A stretch of 64,000 nt of DNA from Paenibacillus oleatilyticus. Its GTDB lineage: Bacteria; Bacillota; Bacilli; Paenibacillales; NBRC-103111. The DNA lies in contig NZ_JAHNZO010000022.1 in assembly GCF_018998565.1 (NCBI RefSeq), positions 62,001 to 126,000 of the forward strand, read 5' to 3'. The position numbers and the translations under genes are program-made. The notes under the pieces are model-generated. The model did not search any database. It had not been told where the DNA came from and saw nothing but the letters and a program-made list of their open reading frames with translations. Below are positions 9,401-18,196 of this stretch, in pieces (positions within the stretch are counted from its first letter, which is position 1; each line of letters opens with the position of its first letter).

Positions 9401-9865
9401 ATGTCCTATATCGTTGATTTTAAAAATGTGTCTACGGTTGGTTTGGAGTCTTCGCCTGTAGTAGATGCGCTTGCTGGTTTACGTGCTAATGAAGCCCGTT
9501 ACTTCATGAACAAGTACAAGCATGAATTTACGGTTATACCAGCTAGCGAAAGCCAGGAGACCATTGATTATGTGAACCGAATTTTGAAAGAAGAACGTGA
9601 TATTGCGTTTGCGGCCAAACCTTTAGAAACGTCGCGTTTTCAAGTGGAAAATATTAAATGGGCCTTCGTCTTTTATGAGGATGGTCTAGCGGTCAACGTC
9701 ATGTATACGGTTGATGACCCTAAGAAGCGGGCCGTTGGTTTTAAGCTTTCTGAGGGGATGGAGATACCGAAGGAGTTAGAAGGGAAGTTTAAGTTTGCTA
9801 GACAGAAGTCTAAACTAGCTGGAACAATTCGAGGTTCGTTTTTTGTGATTAAAGGAGAATATTAA
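9401..9865 (+). CDS. Small protein of unknown function behind a repressed promoter
   Basis: The start is the ATG at 9401, preceded by GGGAGGAAAGGAA; an upstream in-frame start at 9323 has no ribosome site. The 154-residue product is soluble, with no signal peptide or membrane span, and is alpha/beta in pattern (IVDFKNVSTVGLE, NIKWAFVFYEDGLAVNVMYTV, VGFKLSEGMEIP). I do not recognise the family. The gene is monocistronic behind a consensus promoter with two dyads, so it is likely kept silent and strongly induced by some signal. A GGGGG/CCCCC hairpin lies just downstream. Confidence 0.65.
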   Translation: MSYIVDFKNVSTVGLESSPVVDALAGLRANEARYFMNKYKHEFTVIPASESQETIDYVNRILKEERDIAFAAKPLETSRFQVENIKWAFVFYEDGLAVNVMYTVDDPKKRAVGFKLSEGMEIPKELEGKFKFARQKSKLAGTIRGSFFVIKGEY

Positions 9866-9891
9866 AGTAAGCAAAAGCGCAAGCACAGCGG

Positions 9892-10049
9892 TGGGGGACT
9901 GACCCCCGTTTGTGAGACAGGGATCAAAATACCTTACAAGACTAAGCAGCCAGTCGCCGAAAATCTATCGGTGACTGGTTATTTAGTTTCGTTTGGATAC
10001 GAGTTGCTTTATAGTAGTGAATGTAGTCTCGAACGGTCTGTTCAACGAT
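9892..10049 (-). mobile_element. Scar of an IS3-family element (transposase C-terminus and probable end)
   Basis: The minus strand from about 10049 to 9942 encodes DYIHYYKATRIQTKLNN and SPIDFRRLAA. These match the extreme C-terminus of IS3-family (IS150-like) transposases, where DYI-x-YYN-x-xRIQxKLN-x-xSP-x-EYR is typical. The integrase core is missing. About 30 bases beyond the stop lies a C-run followed by GTTTGTGAGACAGGG, which looks like a terminal inverted repeat of such elements. The other end of the element is not visible, so this is a one-sided remnant. Confidence 0.65.
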
Positions 10050-10159
10050 GGTCGTCGTTGTCAGAGAGTATGTACGGAGAATACCGATTTCTGCATCTGC
10101 TGAAATTGCTGGATGAGCAAACGAAACAAGCCCGGCTATAATCAACAAGGGAGGGCAAT

Positions 10160-11488
10160 ATGTTGTTTTGGAAGAAAGAAACGCAGCTTGATCGAATAAC
10201 AACCAAACTCGAAAAGGCCATGCGCAAAGACACGGACTTTTTGGTGTTTGGAGCATCCTCACACAAATACAAGGTTTATGAAAAGCTTACAGCAAAAGAG
10301 CTTGTGGACTGGCAAGCAAAAAATCAGGTCACACTCCCGGAGCCTTATACGCAGTTTTTAACGAAAGTCGGAAATGGAGGCGCCGGGCCGTATTACGGGA
10401 TTTATTCGATTGAAAAGGCCACTTCCTATACCGAAAGAAATGCACTGGCTGCAAAATGCGTTCTGCATCCCAGAATGACAAAAGAGGAATGGAACCATCT
10501 AATCGAACCCTTGATTAATGATGAGGACATCTCCGACTCGGAATACGACGCCGCTTATAATATGGTGATGGGCGGCATGTTGTGCATTGGCACACAAGGC
10601 TGCGAATACGATATGTATCTCGTGCTTGAAGGAGAACACAGAGGGAAAATCGTTTATACTTCAGGTTTTTATCCCGATCATCCCTTTTTCTTTGTCTATG
10701 AAGACAATTTTCTGGACTGGTATGAGCGCTGGCTGGATGAAATTATTCTGGATTATGATATCGCGTGGTTTGGCAGCAAAATGCCGGGCGATGAAAATGC
10801 GTTGATCCAGGTTTATCAAAACGCCCCAAACGAAGAAGTCAAATCAAAAGCGCTTGATGGAATGTTCAAGTTTAAGAAAATCTCGCAGCCAACCATTGAT
10901 TTTTTAAAAAACGTTGCCGATCAAGGACAAAACGATCGCACCACAGCCATTCGGCTAATCTGCAAAACCTCTATTGACGCGGGAAGAGGCTATCTTCTGG
11001 AGCTGCTGCATTCGGATAGAAATGAGGATTTATTACACGCTTTACAGATTTTGAACTGGTATGGGAAATCCGTTGATTTATCGGAATTTATAAAAGTGAT
11101 CGTGCAAAGTCTCGACAGGGTTCACGACCCGGAAACGTTACGTCATGTGGGGTATGTTTTGGAATCTTCCGGCGCGATTACACTCCAAAACTTTGCGCCC
11201 TTTTTGTGCCACGCCGACTCGAATATACAAACCGCCGCCATCTATGCCACACGCAGTTGCAATGACAAATCGGACAGTTGGGAGATCATTGAGCAGATGA
11301 TAATGGGTGGCGACAAGGAGGTTATGAAAAACTCTATTCTATTTTGGGGCATTATCCCCCATGAGAAGTTATTGCCTTATTATAAGGCTGCATGGCCGGA
11401 ATATAAAAGCAATAATAATTTCAGGGAAAAATTTATAGAGTGTTTGAAAGAATTAAATTTGCCAGATGATTATTTTGACAAAGAATAA
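10160..11488 (+). CDS. SMI1/KNR4-domain protein with HEAT-like C-terminus (immunity-like)
   Basis: The product has 442 residues. Residues from about 40 to 180 carry a SMI1/KNR4 (SUKH) fold signature: the LVDWQAKNQVTLPEPYTQFLTKVGNGG segment followed by GTQGCEYDMYLVLEGEHRGKIVY. SUKH domains in bacteria are best known as immunity proteins against secreted polymorphic toxins. The C-terminal half (about 215-430) is a run of paired helices that looks like HEAT-type repeats. AGGGAGGG stands four bases before the ATG. No toxin gene is adjacent, so it may be an orphan immunity gene; toxin neutralisation is an inference. Confidence 0.7.
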   Translation: MLFWKKETQLDRITTKLEKAMRKDTDFLVFGASSHKYKVYEKLTAKELVDWQAKNQVTLPEPYTQFLTKVGNGGAGPYYGIYSIEKATSYTERNALAAKCVLHPRMTKEEWNHLIEPLINDEDISDSEYDAAYNMVMGGMLCIGTQGCEYDMYLVLEGEHRGKIVYTSGFYPDHPFFFVYEDNFLDWYERWLDEIILDYDIAWFGSKMPGDENALIQVYQNAPNEEVKSKALDGMFKFKKISQPTIDFLKNVADQGQNDRTTAIRLICKTSIDAGRGYLLELLHSDRNEDLLHALQILNWYGKSVDLSEFIKVIVQSLDRVHDPETLRHVGYVLESSGAITLQNFAPFLCHADSNIQTAAIYATRSCNDKSDSWEIIEQMIMGGDKEVMKNSILFWGIIPHEKLLPYYKAAWPEYKSNNNFREKFIECLKELNLPDDYFDKE

Positions 11489-11561
11489 TTTTACAACTTA
11501 TATCTACGGTTGTTTCATAAAAGTTAGACAAGAGGAATAACTTTGTGAACGGAGGGAAAGC

Positions 11562-12395
11562 TTGCTTAAGTGGAATAGCGATGTATGGAGAAAGCTGACA
11601 GGACCGTACGGATCTGCCGAGAACGTACCTGTGTTATTGCAGCAGCTCATGGGGCAATATAGCCAGGAGATTTTTGACGAACTTTTTCAGGAGCATTTGT
11701 TCCATCAAAATACGATCTATACGGCTACATATGCGGCGATGCCGTTTTTGGCACAAATCGCCTGTTCTACATCGGATGCGGAAGTGCGCAAGGAGCTGTT
11801 TATCAATTGCGGTATAATCGAGGCAAGCCGTAATGGGCGCGATGAGGCGCCATTTCCGGAATCTTGGACGGAACTGGCCGATGATGCAGGCAGCTCCGTT
11901 TGTACCGAATTGTATCGTGAATATATAGAGGCCATTGGCAAGCTCAAGGCGCTTACAAAGGAAGTATTCGCCTATACAGTCCACAATTCCATCGAGGAGA
12001 CGGAGAAACGTTATATTCTTGTCGCGGACGCTGCTTATCGAGGTTCGTATGTCGTTGCCAACATGCTGATGACGTTTATTCACGGGGATGAGTATGTGGC
12101 CGTGTGTCCGGCCTGCGAGGAAGATGTATTCCTATGGCCTAATGAAGATCATGCAGAAATCCTTCAAGCCTACGAACATGATCCCGTCTTTCACACTGGT
12201 CAGGAATCACATGTCATCGTTCCGGCAGCGTCATTTGCAGATGAAGAAATACGGACATTGGCGGAGCGGGCGGAAGCGATCGGAGAGCAATCATTGGCCG
12301 GGCATCTGCATTATTTAGCGGGGGAAACATCATGTCCGTCCTGCCGTGAGAAAATTTCTATATGGCCGTCTTTACTTAGCACATTTGCGATGTAG
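11562..12395 (+). CDS. Uncharacterised double-CxxC protein
   Basis: The start is the TTG at 11562 behind GGAGGGAAAGC, giving 277 residues. The product is mostly helical, with repeated helix pairs in the first 170 residues. It has two zinc-ribbon-like half sites, Cys182/Cys185 in VCPACEEDV and Cys258/Cys261 in SCPSCREKI, that could together bind one metal ion. I do not recognise the family. It follows the SMI1/KNR4 gene on the same strand with a 73-base gap and may share its transcript. No signal peptide is present, so it is probably cytoplasmic. Confidence 0.65.
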   Translation: MLKWNSDVWRKLTGPYGSAENVPVLLQQLMGQYSQEIFDELFQEHLFHQNTIYTATYAAMPFLAQIACSTSDAEVRKELFINCGIIEASRNGRDEAPFPESWTELADDAGSSVCTELYREYIEAIGKLKALTKEVFAYTVHNSIEETEKRYILVADAAYRGSYVVANMLMTFIHGDEYVAVCPACEEDVFLWPNEDHAEILQAYEHDPVFHTGQESHVIVPAASFADEEIRTLAERAEAIGEQSLAGHLHYLAGETSCPSCREKISIWPSLLSTFAM

Positions 12396-12422
12396 AGCTG
12401 CAAGTTAAGAGGGGAAGAAACT

Positions 12423-12459
12423 AGGAGCTGTCACGCCGCGACAAGCTCCTTCTTTATTT
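12423..12459. terminator. Hairpin terminator between convergent genes
   Basis: AGGAGCT and AGCTCCT form a 7-bp stem around 14 bases, followed by TCTTTATTT. It separates the double-CxxC gene from the convergent MFS gene. Confidence 0.65.
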
Positions 12460-12473
12460 ATCGGTTGGAAAAA

Positions 12474-13640
12474 TTAACACTTGCTCTTCACCGTGATGGC
12501 TGGCGCTTCAGCTCGCTTGAAGTAAGGAAGTAATGAAATCAAGCCCAGGATCGCCAGAATGAAACCTACCCATAACGGAGAACGGAGCCCGTATCCGGCG
12601 TCGATGGCCAATCCTCCAATGGAAGAGCCGGCGACGACGCCGAGGCTAATAACGGACCCGTGAACGGTCGTAACCAGCGTGCCGGTCCCAGCAACGCGGG
12701 TGATGCGGGTCGACATCGCGGGATTCAGGGTCACTCCTGTTAGTCCAATCAGAATGACGGCAATGACAGAAACGTACGGACTGTAGGCATAGATTCCGAA
12801 CATCATCAGCGCGGCAGTCAAGAGTACCAATCCTATGGTTAAGGTTGGCATCATAAATCGATCGGCAAGTCTGCCGGTAACCAGGTTTCCTGCCACTGTC
12901 GCTATGCCGTATATCCCTAACAGAAGCGGAATCGTCGCTGTGTCGAAGCCGGAGAGGTCGGTCAAGATAGGCGCAAAATAACTGAATGCGGCAAACGTCG
13001 CGCCGATAATGAGAAGGCTGGTCGCATAGGCAGCCCATAGATTTGGATTTTTGAAGCTCGCCAGTTCGCCGCGCAAACTAACGGACTCCGGCTTGGCCGC
13101 GGCGGGGATCACTTTCATGCCCAAAAGTCCGGACAGCAAAACCAGTACGACAACCGCCCAAAAACTGGAGCGCCATCCAAAGTATTGGTTGAAGAGCATC
13201 GCCGCGGGCAAGCCAAGCGCGGTAGCCACCATTAAACCGCCAAGGACGACGGAAGCGGCACGACCGCGATACTGAGGACTGACTAACTCAAAGCAAATGC
13301 CAAGCGAAACGCCGAAGCAAGCAGCGGAGGAAACGCCGGTAATGATCCGGGCAACCATCATCATCTCATATCCGATGGCTAACGCGCCAAGTGTCTGACC
13401 GAAGAGGAATAGGGCCGAAATCCATAAGAAGGCCCTTTTCTTCGACACGTTGGACAAACCAATCGCTAACAAAGGCCCCCCCACAATCATCCCCGCAGCA
13501 TAAGCGGATATAAGATAGCCGATGGAAGCAATGGATACGTCAAATTCCTTCGATAGCGAAGTCATGATTCCGGCCACCGTGAATTCAGCTGTGGTCATGG
13601 AAAAGATCATCATTCCAAGTACATAAATAGCAAACGGCAT
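12474..13640 (-). CDS. MFS drug/metabolite exporter (DHA1 type)
   Basis: The product of 388 residues has 12 predicted hydrophobic segments and the pattern of drug:H+ antiporter-1 family members, including the ITGVSSAACFGVSLGICFEL segment (motif C region) and GRLADRF (motif A-like). The ATG at 13640 is chosen over the longer frame to 13700 because GGAGG precedes it by 8 bases. It sits downstream of a TetR gene on the same strand, and an inverted repeat lies between them, so substrate-responsive control of an efflux pump by the TetR protein is likely. The substrate is not predictable. Confidence 0.85.
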   Translation of the reverse strand: MPFAIYVLGMMIFSMTTAEFTVAGIMTSLSKEFDVSIASIGYLISAYAAGMIVGGPLLAIGLSNVSKKRAFLWISALFLFGQTLGALAIGYEMMMVARIITGVSSAACFGVSLGICFELVSPQYRGRAASVVLGGLMVATALGLPAAMLFNQYFGWRSSFWAVVVLVLLSGLLGMKVIPAAAKPESVSLRGELASFKNPNLWAAYATSLLIIGATFAAFSYFAPILTDLSGFDTATIPLLLGIYGIATVAGNLVTGRLADRFMMPTLTIGLVLLTAALMMFGIYAYSPYVSVIAVILIGLTGVTLNPAMSTRITRVAGTGTLVTTVHGSVISLGVVAGSSIGGLAIDAGYGLRSPLWVGFILAILGLISLLPYFKRAEAPAITVKSKC

Positions 13641-13658
13641 ACAAGTAACCTCCGGTTT

Positions 13659-13680
13659 TTTTGTAATGGTTAGTACAAAA
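13659..13680 (-). promoter_or_regulatory. Probable TetR operator upstream of the MFS gene
   Basis: TTTTGTA and TACAAAA are exact inverted repeats with an 8-base spacer, about 19 bases before the MFS start. The same half-site TTTTGTA recurs at 14341-14347 in front of the TetR gene, with a poorer partner. This suggests one regulator acting on both genes. Confidence 0.65.
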
Positions 13681-13702
13681 TTACCCGTAAAAAAGTGCAA
13701 CG

Positions 13703-14293
13703 CTAGAATACGATTTCCAACGTTGCATTAGCCATCTGAACGGCCCTTTCACGATTCTGAGCAGCGGCATTGAGTACCCGTAGTCCATAATAATTGCTTA
13801 GAAAGAGGCGGGCTAAATCCGAAGCCTGATGCGTCCGCGAGATTTCTCCCGACAGCTGCCCTGCCTCAATCGCCTGTTGCAGAGCCTGCTCCAGCAAGTC
13901 CACGTGTCGTTTGAATAGGCGTTCGACCGCCGGATCTCTTTGTGCGCGCTCCATGGCAGCATTGATCAGTAGGCAGCCTCTTCGATTCTCGTTTGAAAAG
14001 TCCTCTTGGATCGCCCAATTGAGCAAAGCACGAAGTCGGTCTTTTACAGGTCCTTGCCGGTTAAGAATCTCAATCTGGGCTTGGATGCCGGTTTCATGGT
14101 AACGCAAGAGGGCTTGTTCATAAAGCTCGTGCTTGCTTCCGTAGGCATTGTATAAGCTTCCTCTTCCAAGACCGGTTTGTTTGCACAGATCCTCCGTCGA
14201 GCAAGCCTCGTAGCCATTTGCCCAGAACAATTCCATAGCCGCATCGATCACGGCGGTATCTTTAAACTCCCGCGGCCTTCCGCTTTTACTCAC
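13703..14293 (-). CDS. TetR/AcrR-family repressor
   Basis: The product of 196 residues has the TetR N-terminal helix-turn-helix: REFKDTAVIDAAMELFWANGYEACSTEDLCKQTGLGRGSLYNAYGSKHELYEQAL, starting near residue 7. A helical ligand-binding and dimerisation part follows. I use the GTG at 14293, with GGAAGGGAG upstream; an ATG at 14332 is possible. It probably represses itself and the MFS gene just downstream; the operator at 13659-13680 supports this. Confidence 0.85.
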   Translation of the reverse strand: MSKSGRPREFKDTAVIDAAMELFWANGYEACSTEDLCKQTGLGRGSLYNAYGSKHELYEQALLRYHETGIQAQIEILNRQGPVKDRLRALLNWAIQEDFSNENRRGCLLINAAMERAQRDPAVERLFKRHVDLLEQALQQAIEAGQLSGEISRTHQASDLARLFLSNYYGLRVLNAAAQNRERAVQMANATLEIVF

Positions 14294-14487
14294 CTCATAC
14301 CACTCCCTTCCTGCACGTTCTAATAAAAACATAATAATAATTTTGTACTGACCTGTCAAATATAAGTTTGGAGCGGGTATCATGCGAGTGCGTGCAAGTT
14401 TGGCTTGACAAGATGTATGGTTTTATGACAAGTTACTGGTGTCGAAAAAGCTAAACGAGCGCGAGAAGCGAGAAAAGGTGAGACACG

Positions 14488-15066
14488 ATGAAAGCAAATC
14501 GGATGGAAGCGTTCAGCGATGGCGTGTTGGCGATTATTATTACGATCATGGTGCTGGAATTCAAAGTGCCGGAAGACCATGACTGGTATGCGTTAATCGG
14601 ACTTGGTCCGAAAATTCTCAGCTACATCTTCAGTTTCGTATATATCGGCATCTACTGGAATAATCATCATCACCTGCTGCACATGGTTCGAACGGTGCAC
14701 GGGCGGTTGATGTGGCTTAACTTGCTGCTGCTCTTCTGGCTATCCCTTATACCGTTCACGACGGCTTGGATGGGGGAAAGCCATTTTGCACCCACTCCAA
14801 CGGCGCTGTACGGCATTATTCTACTGCTATCGGCGTTCTCGTACCGGCTGCTTCAGCGCGCGATTATTCAACAGCATTCCGGCGATTCCTCCTTCGTCGT
14901 ATCGATGGGCAAAGACTGGAAGGTGAAATTATCTCCTTTTCTCTACTTGATCGCGGTGTTGACCGCCTATGTGAGTTCCTGGATATCGTGCTTCTTTTTC
15001 GTACTTGTTGCCGTCATCTGGTTCGTACCGGATAAGCGAATCGAGCATGCGCTGAGAGGACAGTAA
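14488..15066 (+). CDS. TMEM175-family membrane protein (prokaryotic potassium channel family)
   Basis: The product of 192 residues begins RMEAFSDGVLAIIITIMVLE, the hallmark FSDG motif in the first membrane helix of the TMEM175/DUF1211 family. Five further hydrophobic segments follow, giving the six-helix single-repeat form seen in bacteria, where tetramers form K+-conducting channels. The WNNHHHLLHM segment after helix 2 also fits the family. AAAAGGTGAG precedes the ATG by about 6 bases. The gene stands alone and diverges from the TetR gene. The channel role is inferred from the family. Confidence 0.85.
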   Translation: MKANRMEAFSDGVLAIIITIMVLEFKVPEDHDWYALIGLGPKILSYIFSFVYIGIYWNNHHHLLHMVRTVHGRLMWLNLLLLFWLSLIPFTTAWMGESHFAPTPTALYGIILLLSAFSYRLLQRAIIQQHSGDSSFVVSMGKDWKVKLSPFLYLIAVLTAYVSSWISCFFFVLVAVIWFVPDKRIEHALRGQ

Positions 15067-15366
15067 GCGAGAGGAGGCCGGGATCGATGAGGGATCTTGT
15101 GCGAGCGTGATCAAAAAGAGATGATGGCGGGGAATTGGTTTCGTAGCATGTTTTAATAATCAAGAGAAACGACAAACCAAAGCCATGACTCTGGCAATTA
15201 GCGGGGGTAAGGCCTTGGTTTTTTGTGAATTCCTAGGGTTTTATGGGAGATTTCTCACTTCTTAACTGCAATCACTTGAATTTTCCGGCTTTTAAATAGC
15301 AGGCAACTATCATATAATAGTAGATATATTAATCTTGATTTAAGAATGACAGGTTATAATTGATCC
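15067..15366. other. Intergenic region with terminator and mqo promoter
   Basis: The 300 bases after the TMEM175 gene hold a hairpin terminator at 15175-15226, an AT-rich stretch without a credible gene, and a TATAAT at 15355-15360. That TATAAT would start transcription near 15366-15367, right at the folded leader before mqo. The -35 is weak (TCTTGA at a 16-base distance). Confidence 0.55.
15175..15226 (+). terminator. Probable terminator of the TMEM175 gene
   Basis: AACCAAAGCC pairs with GGCCTTGGTT around a 26-base loop, followed by TTTT. Confidence 0.6.
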
Positions 15367-15436
15367 AGAAAAGGGTGTGACTAGGTCGCGCCCTAGCTTG
15401 CTGTGTAGCCTAAAGCAAGAGTGCCACATCTTTTCT
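15367..15436 (+). ncRNA. Candidate cis-regulatory leader RNA with a three-way junction (mqo 5' UTR)
   Basis: A closing stem pairs AGAAAAGG-TGTG (15367-15379, one G bulged) with CACA-TCTTTTCT (15425-15436). Inside it are two adjacent hairpins: CTAGG/CCTAG (15381-15396, loop TCGCGC) and CTTGC/GCAAG (15397-15419, 13-base loop). The predicted transcription start from the TATAAT at 15355 falls at the first base of the closing stem. The structure ends about 30 bases before the mqo start codon. I do not match it to a known riboswitch class. It is a hand-drawn fold and may be coincidental. Confidence 0.4.
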
Positions 15437-15465
15437 TCAAATAATAGCGCGTAAGGACGGTTAAA

Positions 15466-16962
15466 ATGAGTAACAGACAAACCAAAACAGACGTTATCTT
15501 AATTGGTGCTGGAATCATGAGTGCGACTTTAGGAACGCTGCTGAAGGAATTAGTACCGGACTGGAACATTACAGTTTTTGAGAAGCTCGCAACCGCAGGA
15601 GAGGAAAGCTCTAACGAATGGAATAATGCGGGAACGGGGCATGCTGCACTGTGCGAGCTTAACTACACCGTCGAAAAACAGGACGGATCGATAGATATTA
15701 GCAAAGCCATCAAAATTAACGAAGAGTATCAGGTTTCCAAGCAGTTTTGGTCTTATCTTGTAAAAAGCAATCTGATTCGCAATCCGCAGGACTTTATCAT
15801 GCCCTTGCCTCATTTGAGTTTGGTACAAGGGGAAGAAAATGTAACGTTCTTGAAAAAACGTTTTGAAGCGCTGTCAGACAATCCTCTGTTCCAAGGCATG
15901 GAATTTTCCGATGACCCGGGCAAGCTGATGGAATGGATTCCGCTGATTATGCAAGGCCGGACCACGAATGAACCTATGGCGGCCACAAGAATCGAATCCG
16001 GAACGGATGTCAACTTTGGCGCTTTAACGCGTATGTTGTTTGATCACTTAAAGAGCAAGAACGTCGATATCAAATTCAAGCATAGTGTAGATGACATTAA
16101 ACGTGCCAGCGACGGCTCGTGGGAATTGAAAGTGCGCAATGTCGATAACGGTACCGTCGAACGCCATACGGCGAAATTCGTCTTTATCGGCGGCGGTGGA
16201 GGCAGCTTGCCTTTGCTGCAAAAATCCGGTATTCCCGAAGGGAAGCATATCGGAGGATTCCCGGTAAGCGGACTATTTATGGTGTGCAAAAATCCGGATG
16301 TTGTAGCGCAGCATCATGCCAAAGTATACGGTAAGGCTAAGGTTGGCGCTCCTCCGATGTCTGTTCCACATCTGGACACCAGATTTATCGACAATAAAAA
16401 ATCGTTGCTCTTTGGACCGTTTGCCGGCTTCTCGCCCAAGTTTTTGAAAACCGGCTCCATGTTTGATTTGATAGGTTCCGTGAAGCCGAATAATGTCTTT
16501 ACGATGTTGGCGGCAGGTGCCAAAAACGTTCCATTGACGAAATACCTGATCCAGCAAGTGATGTTATCGAAAGAGCAGCGCATGGAAGAGCTACGCGAGT
16601 TTATCCCGAACGCCAAAAGCGAGGATTGGGATATCGTGGTAGCGGGCCAACGTGTGCAAGTTATTAAAGATACGGCTGCCGGTAAAGGAACGCTTCAATT
16701 CGGTACGGAAGTGATTAGTGCCGCCGATGGCTCGATCGCTGCACTGCTCGGCGCTTCTCCGGGCGCTTCGACTGCTGTTTCCGTTATGCTTGAGTTAGTA
16801 AAGCGATGCTTCCCGCAGCAATTAAAAGCGTGGGAACCGAAAATCAAAGAAATGATTCCTTCTTATGGCGTGTCTTTATTGAAAAACCCGGAGCTTATCG
16901 AAGAAATTCATACTTCAACAGGGCGGACGCTTGGTTTAACCAACGAACTGCAGCCTGCATAG
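15466..16962 (+). CDS. mqo: Malate:quinone oxidoreductase
   Basis: This FAD-dependent peripheral membrane enzyme oxidises L-malate to oxaloacetate and passes electrons to the quinone pool. It is part of the TCA cycle and respiration. The 498 residues match the usual family length. The N-terminal FAD-binding motif [20 protein letters not shown] (about 10-29) and the family block [30 protein letters not shown] follow in order. The C-terminus includes the second FAD contact region ([21 protein letters not shown]). The gene stands alone, with a strong terminator after it and the folded leader in front, which may control it. Confidence 0.96.
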   Translation: MSNRQTKTDVILIGAGIMSATLGTLLKELVPDWNITVFEKLATAGEESSNEWNNAGTGHAALCELNYTVEKQDGSIDISKAIKINEEYQVSKQFWSYLVKSNLIRNPQDFIMPLPHLSLVQGEENVTFLKKRFEALSDNPLFQGMEFSDDPGKLMEWIPLIMQGRTTNEPMAATRIESGTDVNFGALTRMLFDHLKSKNVDIKFKHSVDDIKRASDGSWELKVRNVDNGTVERHTAKFVFIGGGGGSLPLLQKSGIPEGKHIGGFPVSGLFMVCKNPDVVAQHHAKVYGKAKVGAPPMSVPHLDTRFIDNKKSLLFGPFAGFSPKFLKTGSMFDLIGSVKPNNVFTMLAAGAKNVPLTKYLIQQVMLSKEQRMEELREFIPNAKSEDWDIVVAGQRVQVIKDTAAGKGTLQFGTEVISAADGSIAALLGASPGASTAVSVMLELVKRCFPQQLKAWEPKIKEMIPSYGVSLLKNPELIEEIHTSTGRTLGLTNELQPA

Positions 16963-16986
16963 ACGATATAAACCATAAAATAAGTT

Positions 16987-17035
16987 AAGCGGCCTTCGTC
17001 CTGAAATTCCCTGGGACGGAGGCCGTTTAGTTTTG
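16987..17035. terminator. Strong terminator after mqo
   Basis: AAGCGGCCTTCGTCC pairs with GGACGGAGGCCGTTT around a 12-base loop, followed by AGTTTTG. Confidence 0.85.
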
Positions 17036-17072
17036 CCTGCAATCCTTCGTAACGGGTCAACGGACAATCCAT

Positions 17073-17110
17073 TTGACAGGCTAATTGATAATGATTATAG
17101 TTATCAATTA
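17073..17110 (+). promoter_or_regulatory. Sigma-A promoter overlapped by a Fur box
   Basis: TTGACA (17073-17078) and TATAGT (17096-17101) are 17 bases apart. Across the spacer and -10 lies a long inverted repeat, TAATTGATAA and TTATCAATTA (17082-17110). Its core, GATAATGATTATAGTTATC, is close to the Fur consensus. Iron-dependent repression of the binding-protein gene is expected. Confidence 0.88.
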
Positions 17111-17188
17111 GATTGCTGATCAATCTATTGTTCGGTTGAAGCTGTTTGCGGCAACATCCATCATAAATAAACGGAGGGAGGGCATCCT

Positions 17189-18196
17189 ATGAATTGGAAA
17201 CGTACATATCCATGGGTAGGACTGCTGTTAGGAGCTATAATAGCGGGAAGCGGATGCTCAAACACAACGGATCACGGCGCAGTCTCCAGCACTTCTCCGT
17301 CAGCATCCTCTCCGGATGATTCTTCAACAGTGAAGCCCGCCGCTGAGCGTGTGCTGAAGGATGCGTTGGGGCACGAAGTGAAAATACCGTCTAACCCCCA
17401 GAGGATTGTAGCATCCTATTTGGAGGATCATCTGGTTGCTCTTGGGGTGAAGCCGGTCGCCCAATGGTCCGTCGGCAACGGAAAATCGGTGCAAAGCTAC
17501 CTCCAGAAGGAGCTTTACGGGATTCCGACCATTCCAAGCGATCTTCCCTTTGAATCGGTCATGAGCTTTGCTCCGGACTTAATCCTCATGGATAGTGCGG
17601 AGCAGGTAGCTGGGGACAAATACGCCCAATATGCCAAGATTGCTCCGACATTCACCGTGGGGAACGGAGTCAACAATGACTGGCGGCAGGAATTCATGAC
17701 TGTGGCCGAGGTGTTGAATAAAAGCGAGGAAGCTAAGAAGGTTTTGGAGAATTACGATGTGAAGGTGAAGGAAGCCAAGGAGAAATTAAAGCAGGCCATC
17801 GGAAACAAATCCGTGGCTGTTCTCTGGGTAACCGAGAAAACGGTATATGTGCCTAACGAGCATCTGTCCAGCGGCGACGTTCTGTACCGGGACCTGGGGC
17901 TAACCGTGCCGGAAGAAATTAAGGAAATTTCCGAAACGGCTAAAGCCAATTGGAATCCCATTACGATGGAGAAGCTTGCTCAAATGAACATTGACTATCT
18001 GTTTCTTGTGAACAGCAAGGGCGCAACGAAAGAGCAGATACTAAAGGATCCGGTTTGGGCCGGTATTCCTGCAGTCAAAAACGGGCACGTATTCGAATAT
18101 GATCGTACCTCAAGCTGGCTGTATACAGGTGCCATTGCGAATCGCCAGATGATCGACAACGTGCTGGAGAGTATCTTGAAGGAAAAAAACAAGTAA
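17189..18196 (+). CDS. Iron-siderophore ABC transporter substrate-binding lipoprotein
   Basis: The product of 335 residues has a lipoprotein signal (IAGSGC, Cys23) and the two-lobed periplasmic-binding fold of the FecB/FhuD/FepB group. Signature segments are RVLKDALGHEVKIPSNPQRIV, ALGVKPVAQWS and the C-terminal WAGIPAVKNGHVFEYDRTSSWLYTGA. It would capture a ferric siderophore outside the membrane and hand it to an ABC permease that is not encoded here. The Fur box in its promoter supports an iron role. GGAGGGAGGGC precedes the ATG. The siderophore is unknown. Confidence 0.9.
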   Translation: MNWKRTYPWVGLLLGAIIAGSGCSNTTDHGAVSSTSPSASSPDDSSTVKPAAERVLKDALGHEVKIPSNPQRIVASYLEDHLVALGVKPVAQWSVGNGKSVQSYLQKELYGIPTIPSDLPFESVMSFAPDLILMDSAEQVAGDKYAQYAKIAPTFTVGNGVNNDWRQEFMTVAEVLNKSEEAKKVLENYDVKVKEAKEKLKQAIGNKSVAVLWVTEKTVYVPNEHLSSGDVLYRDLGLTVPEEIKEISETAKANWNPITMEKLAQMNIDYLFLVNSKGATKEQILKDPVWAGIPAVKNGHVFEYDRTSSWLYTGAIANRQMIDNVLESILKEKNK

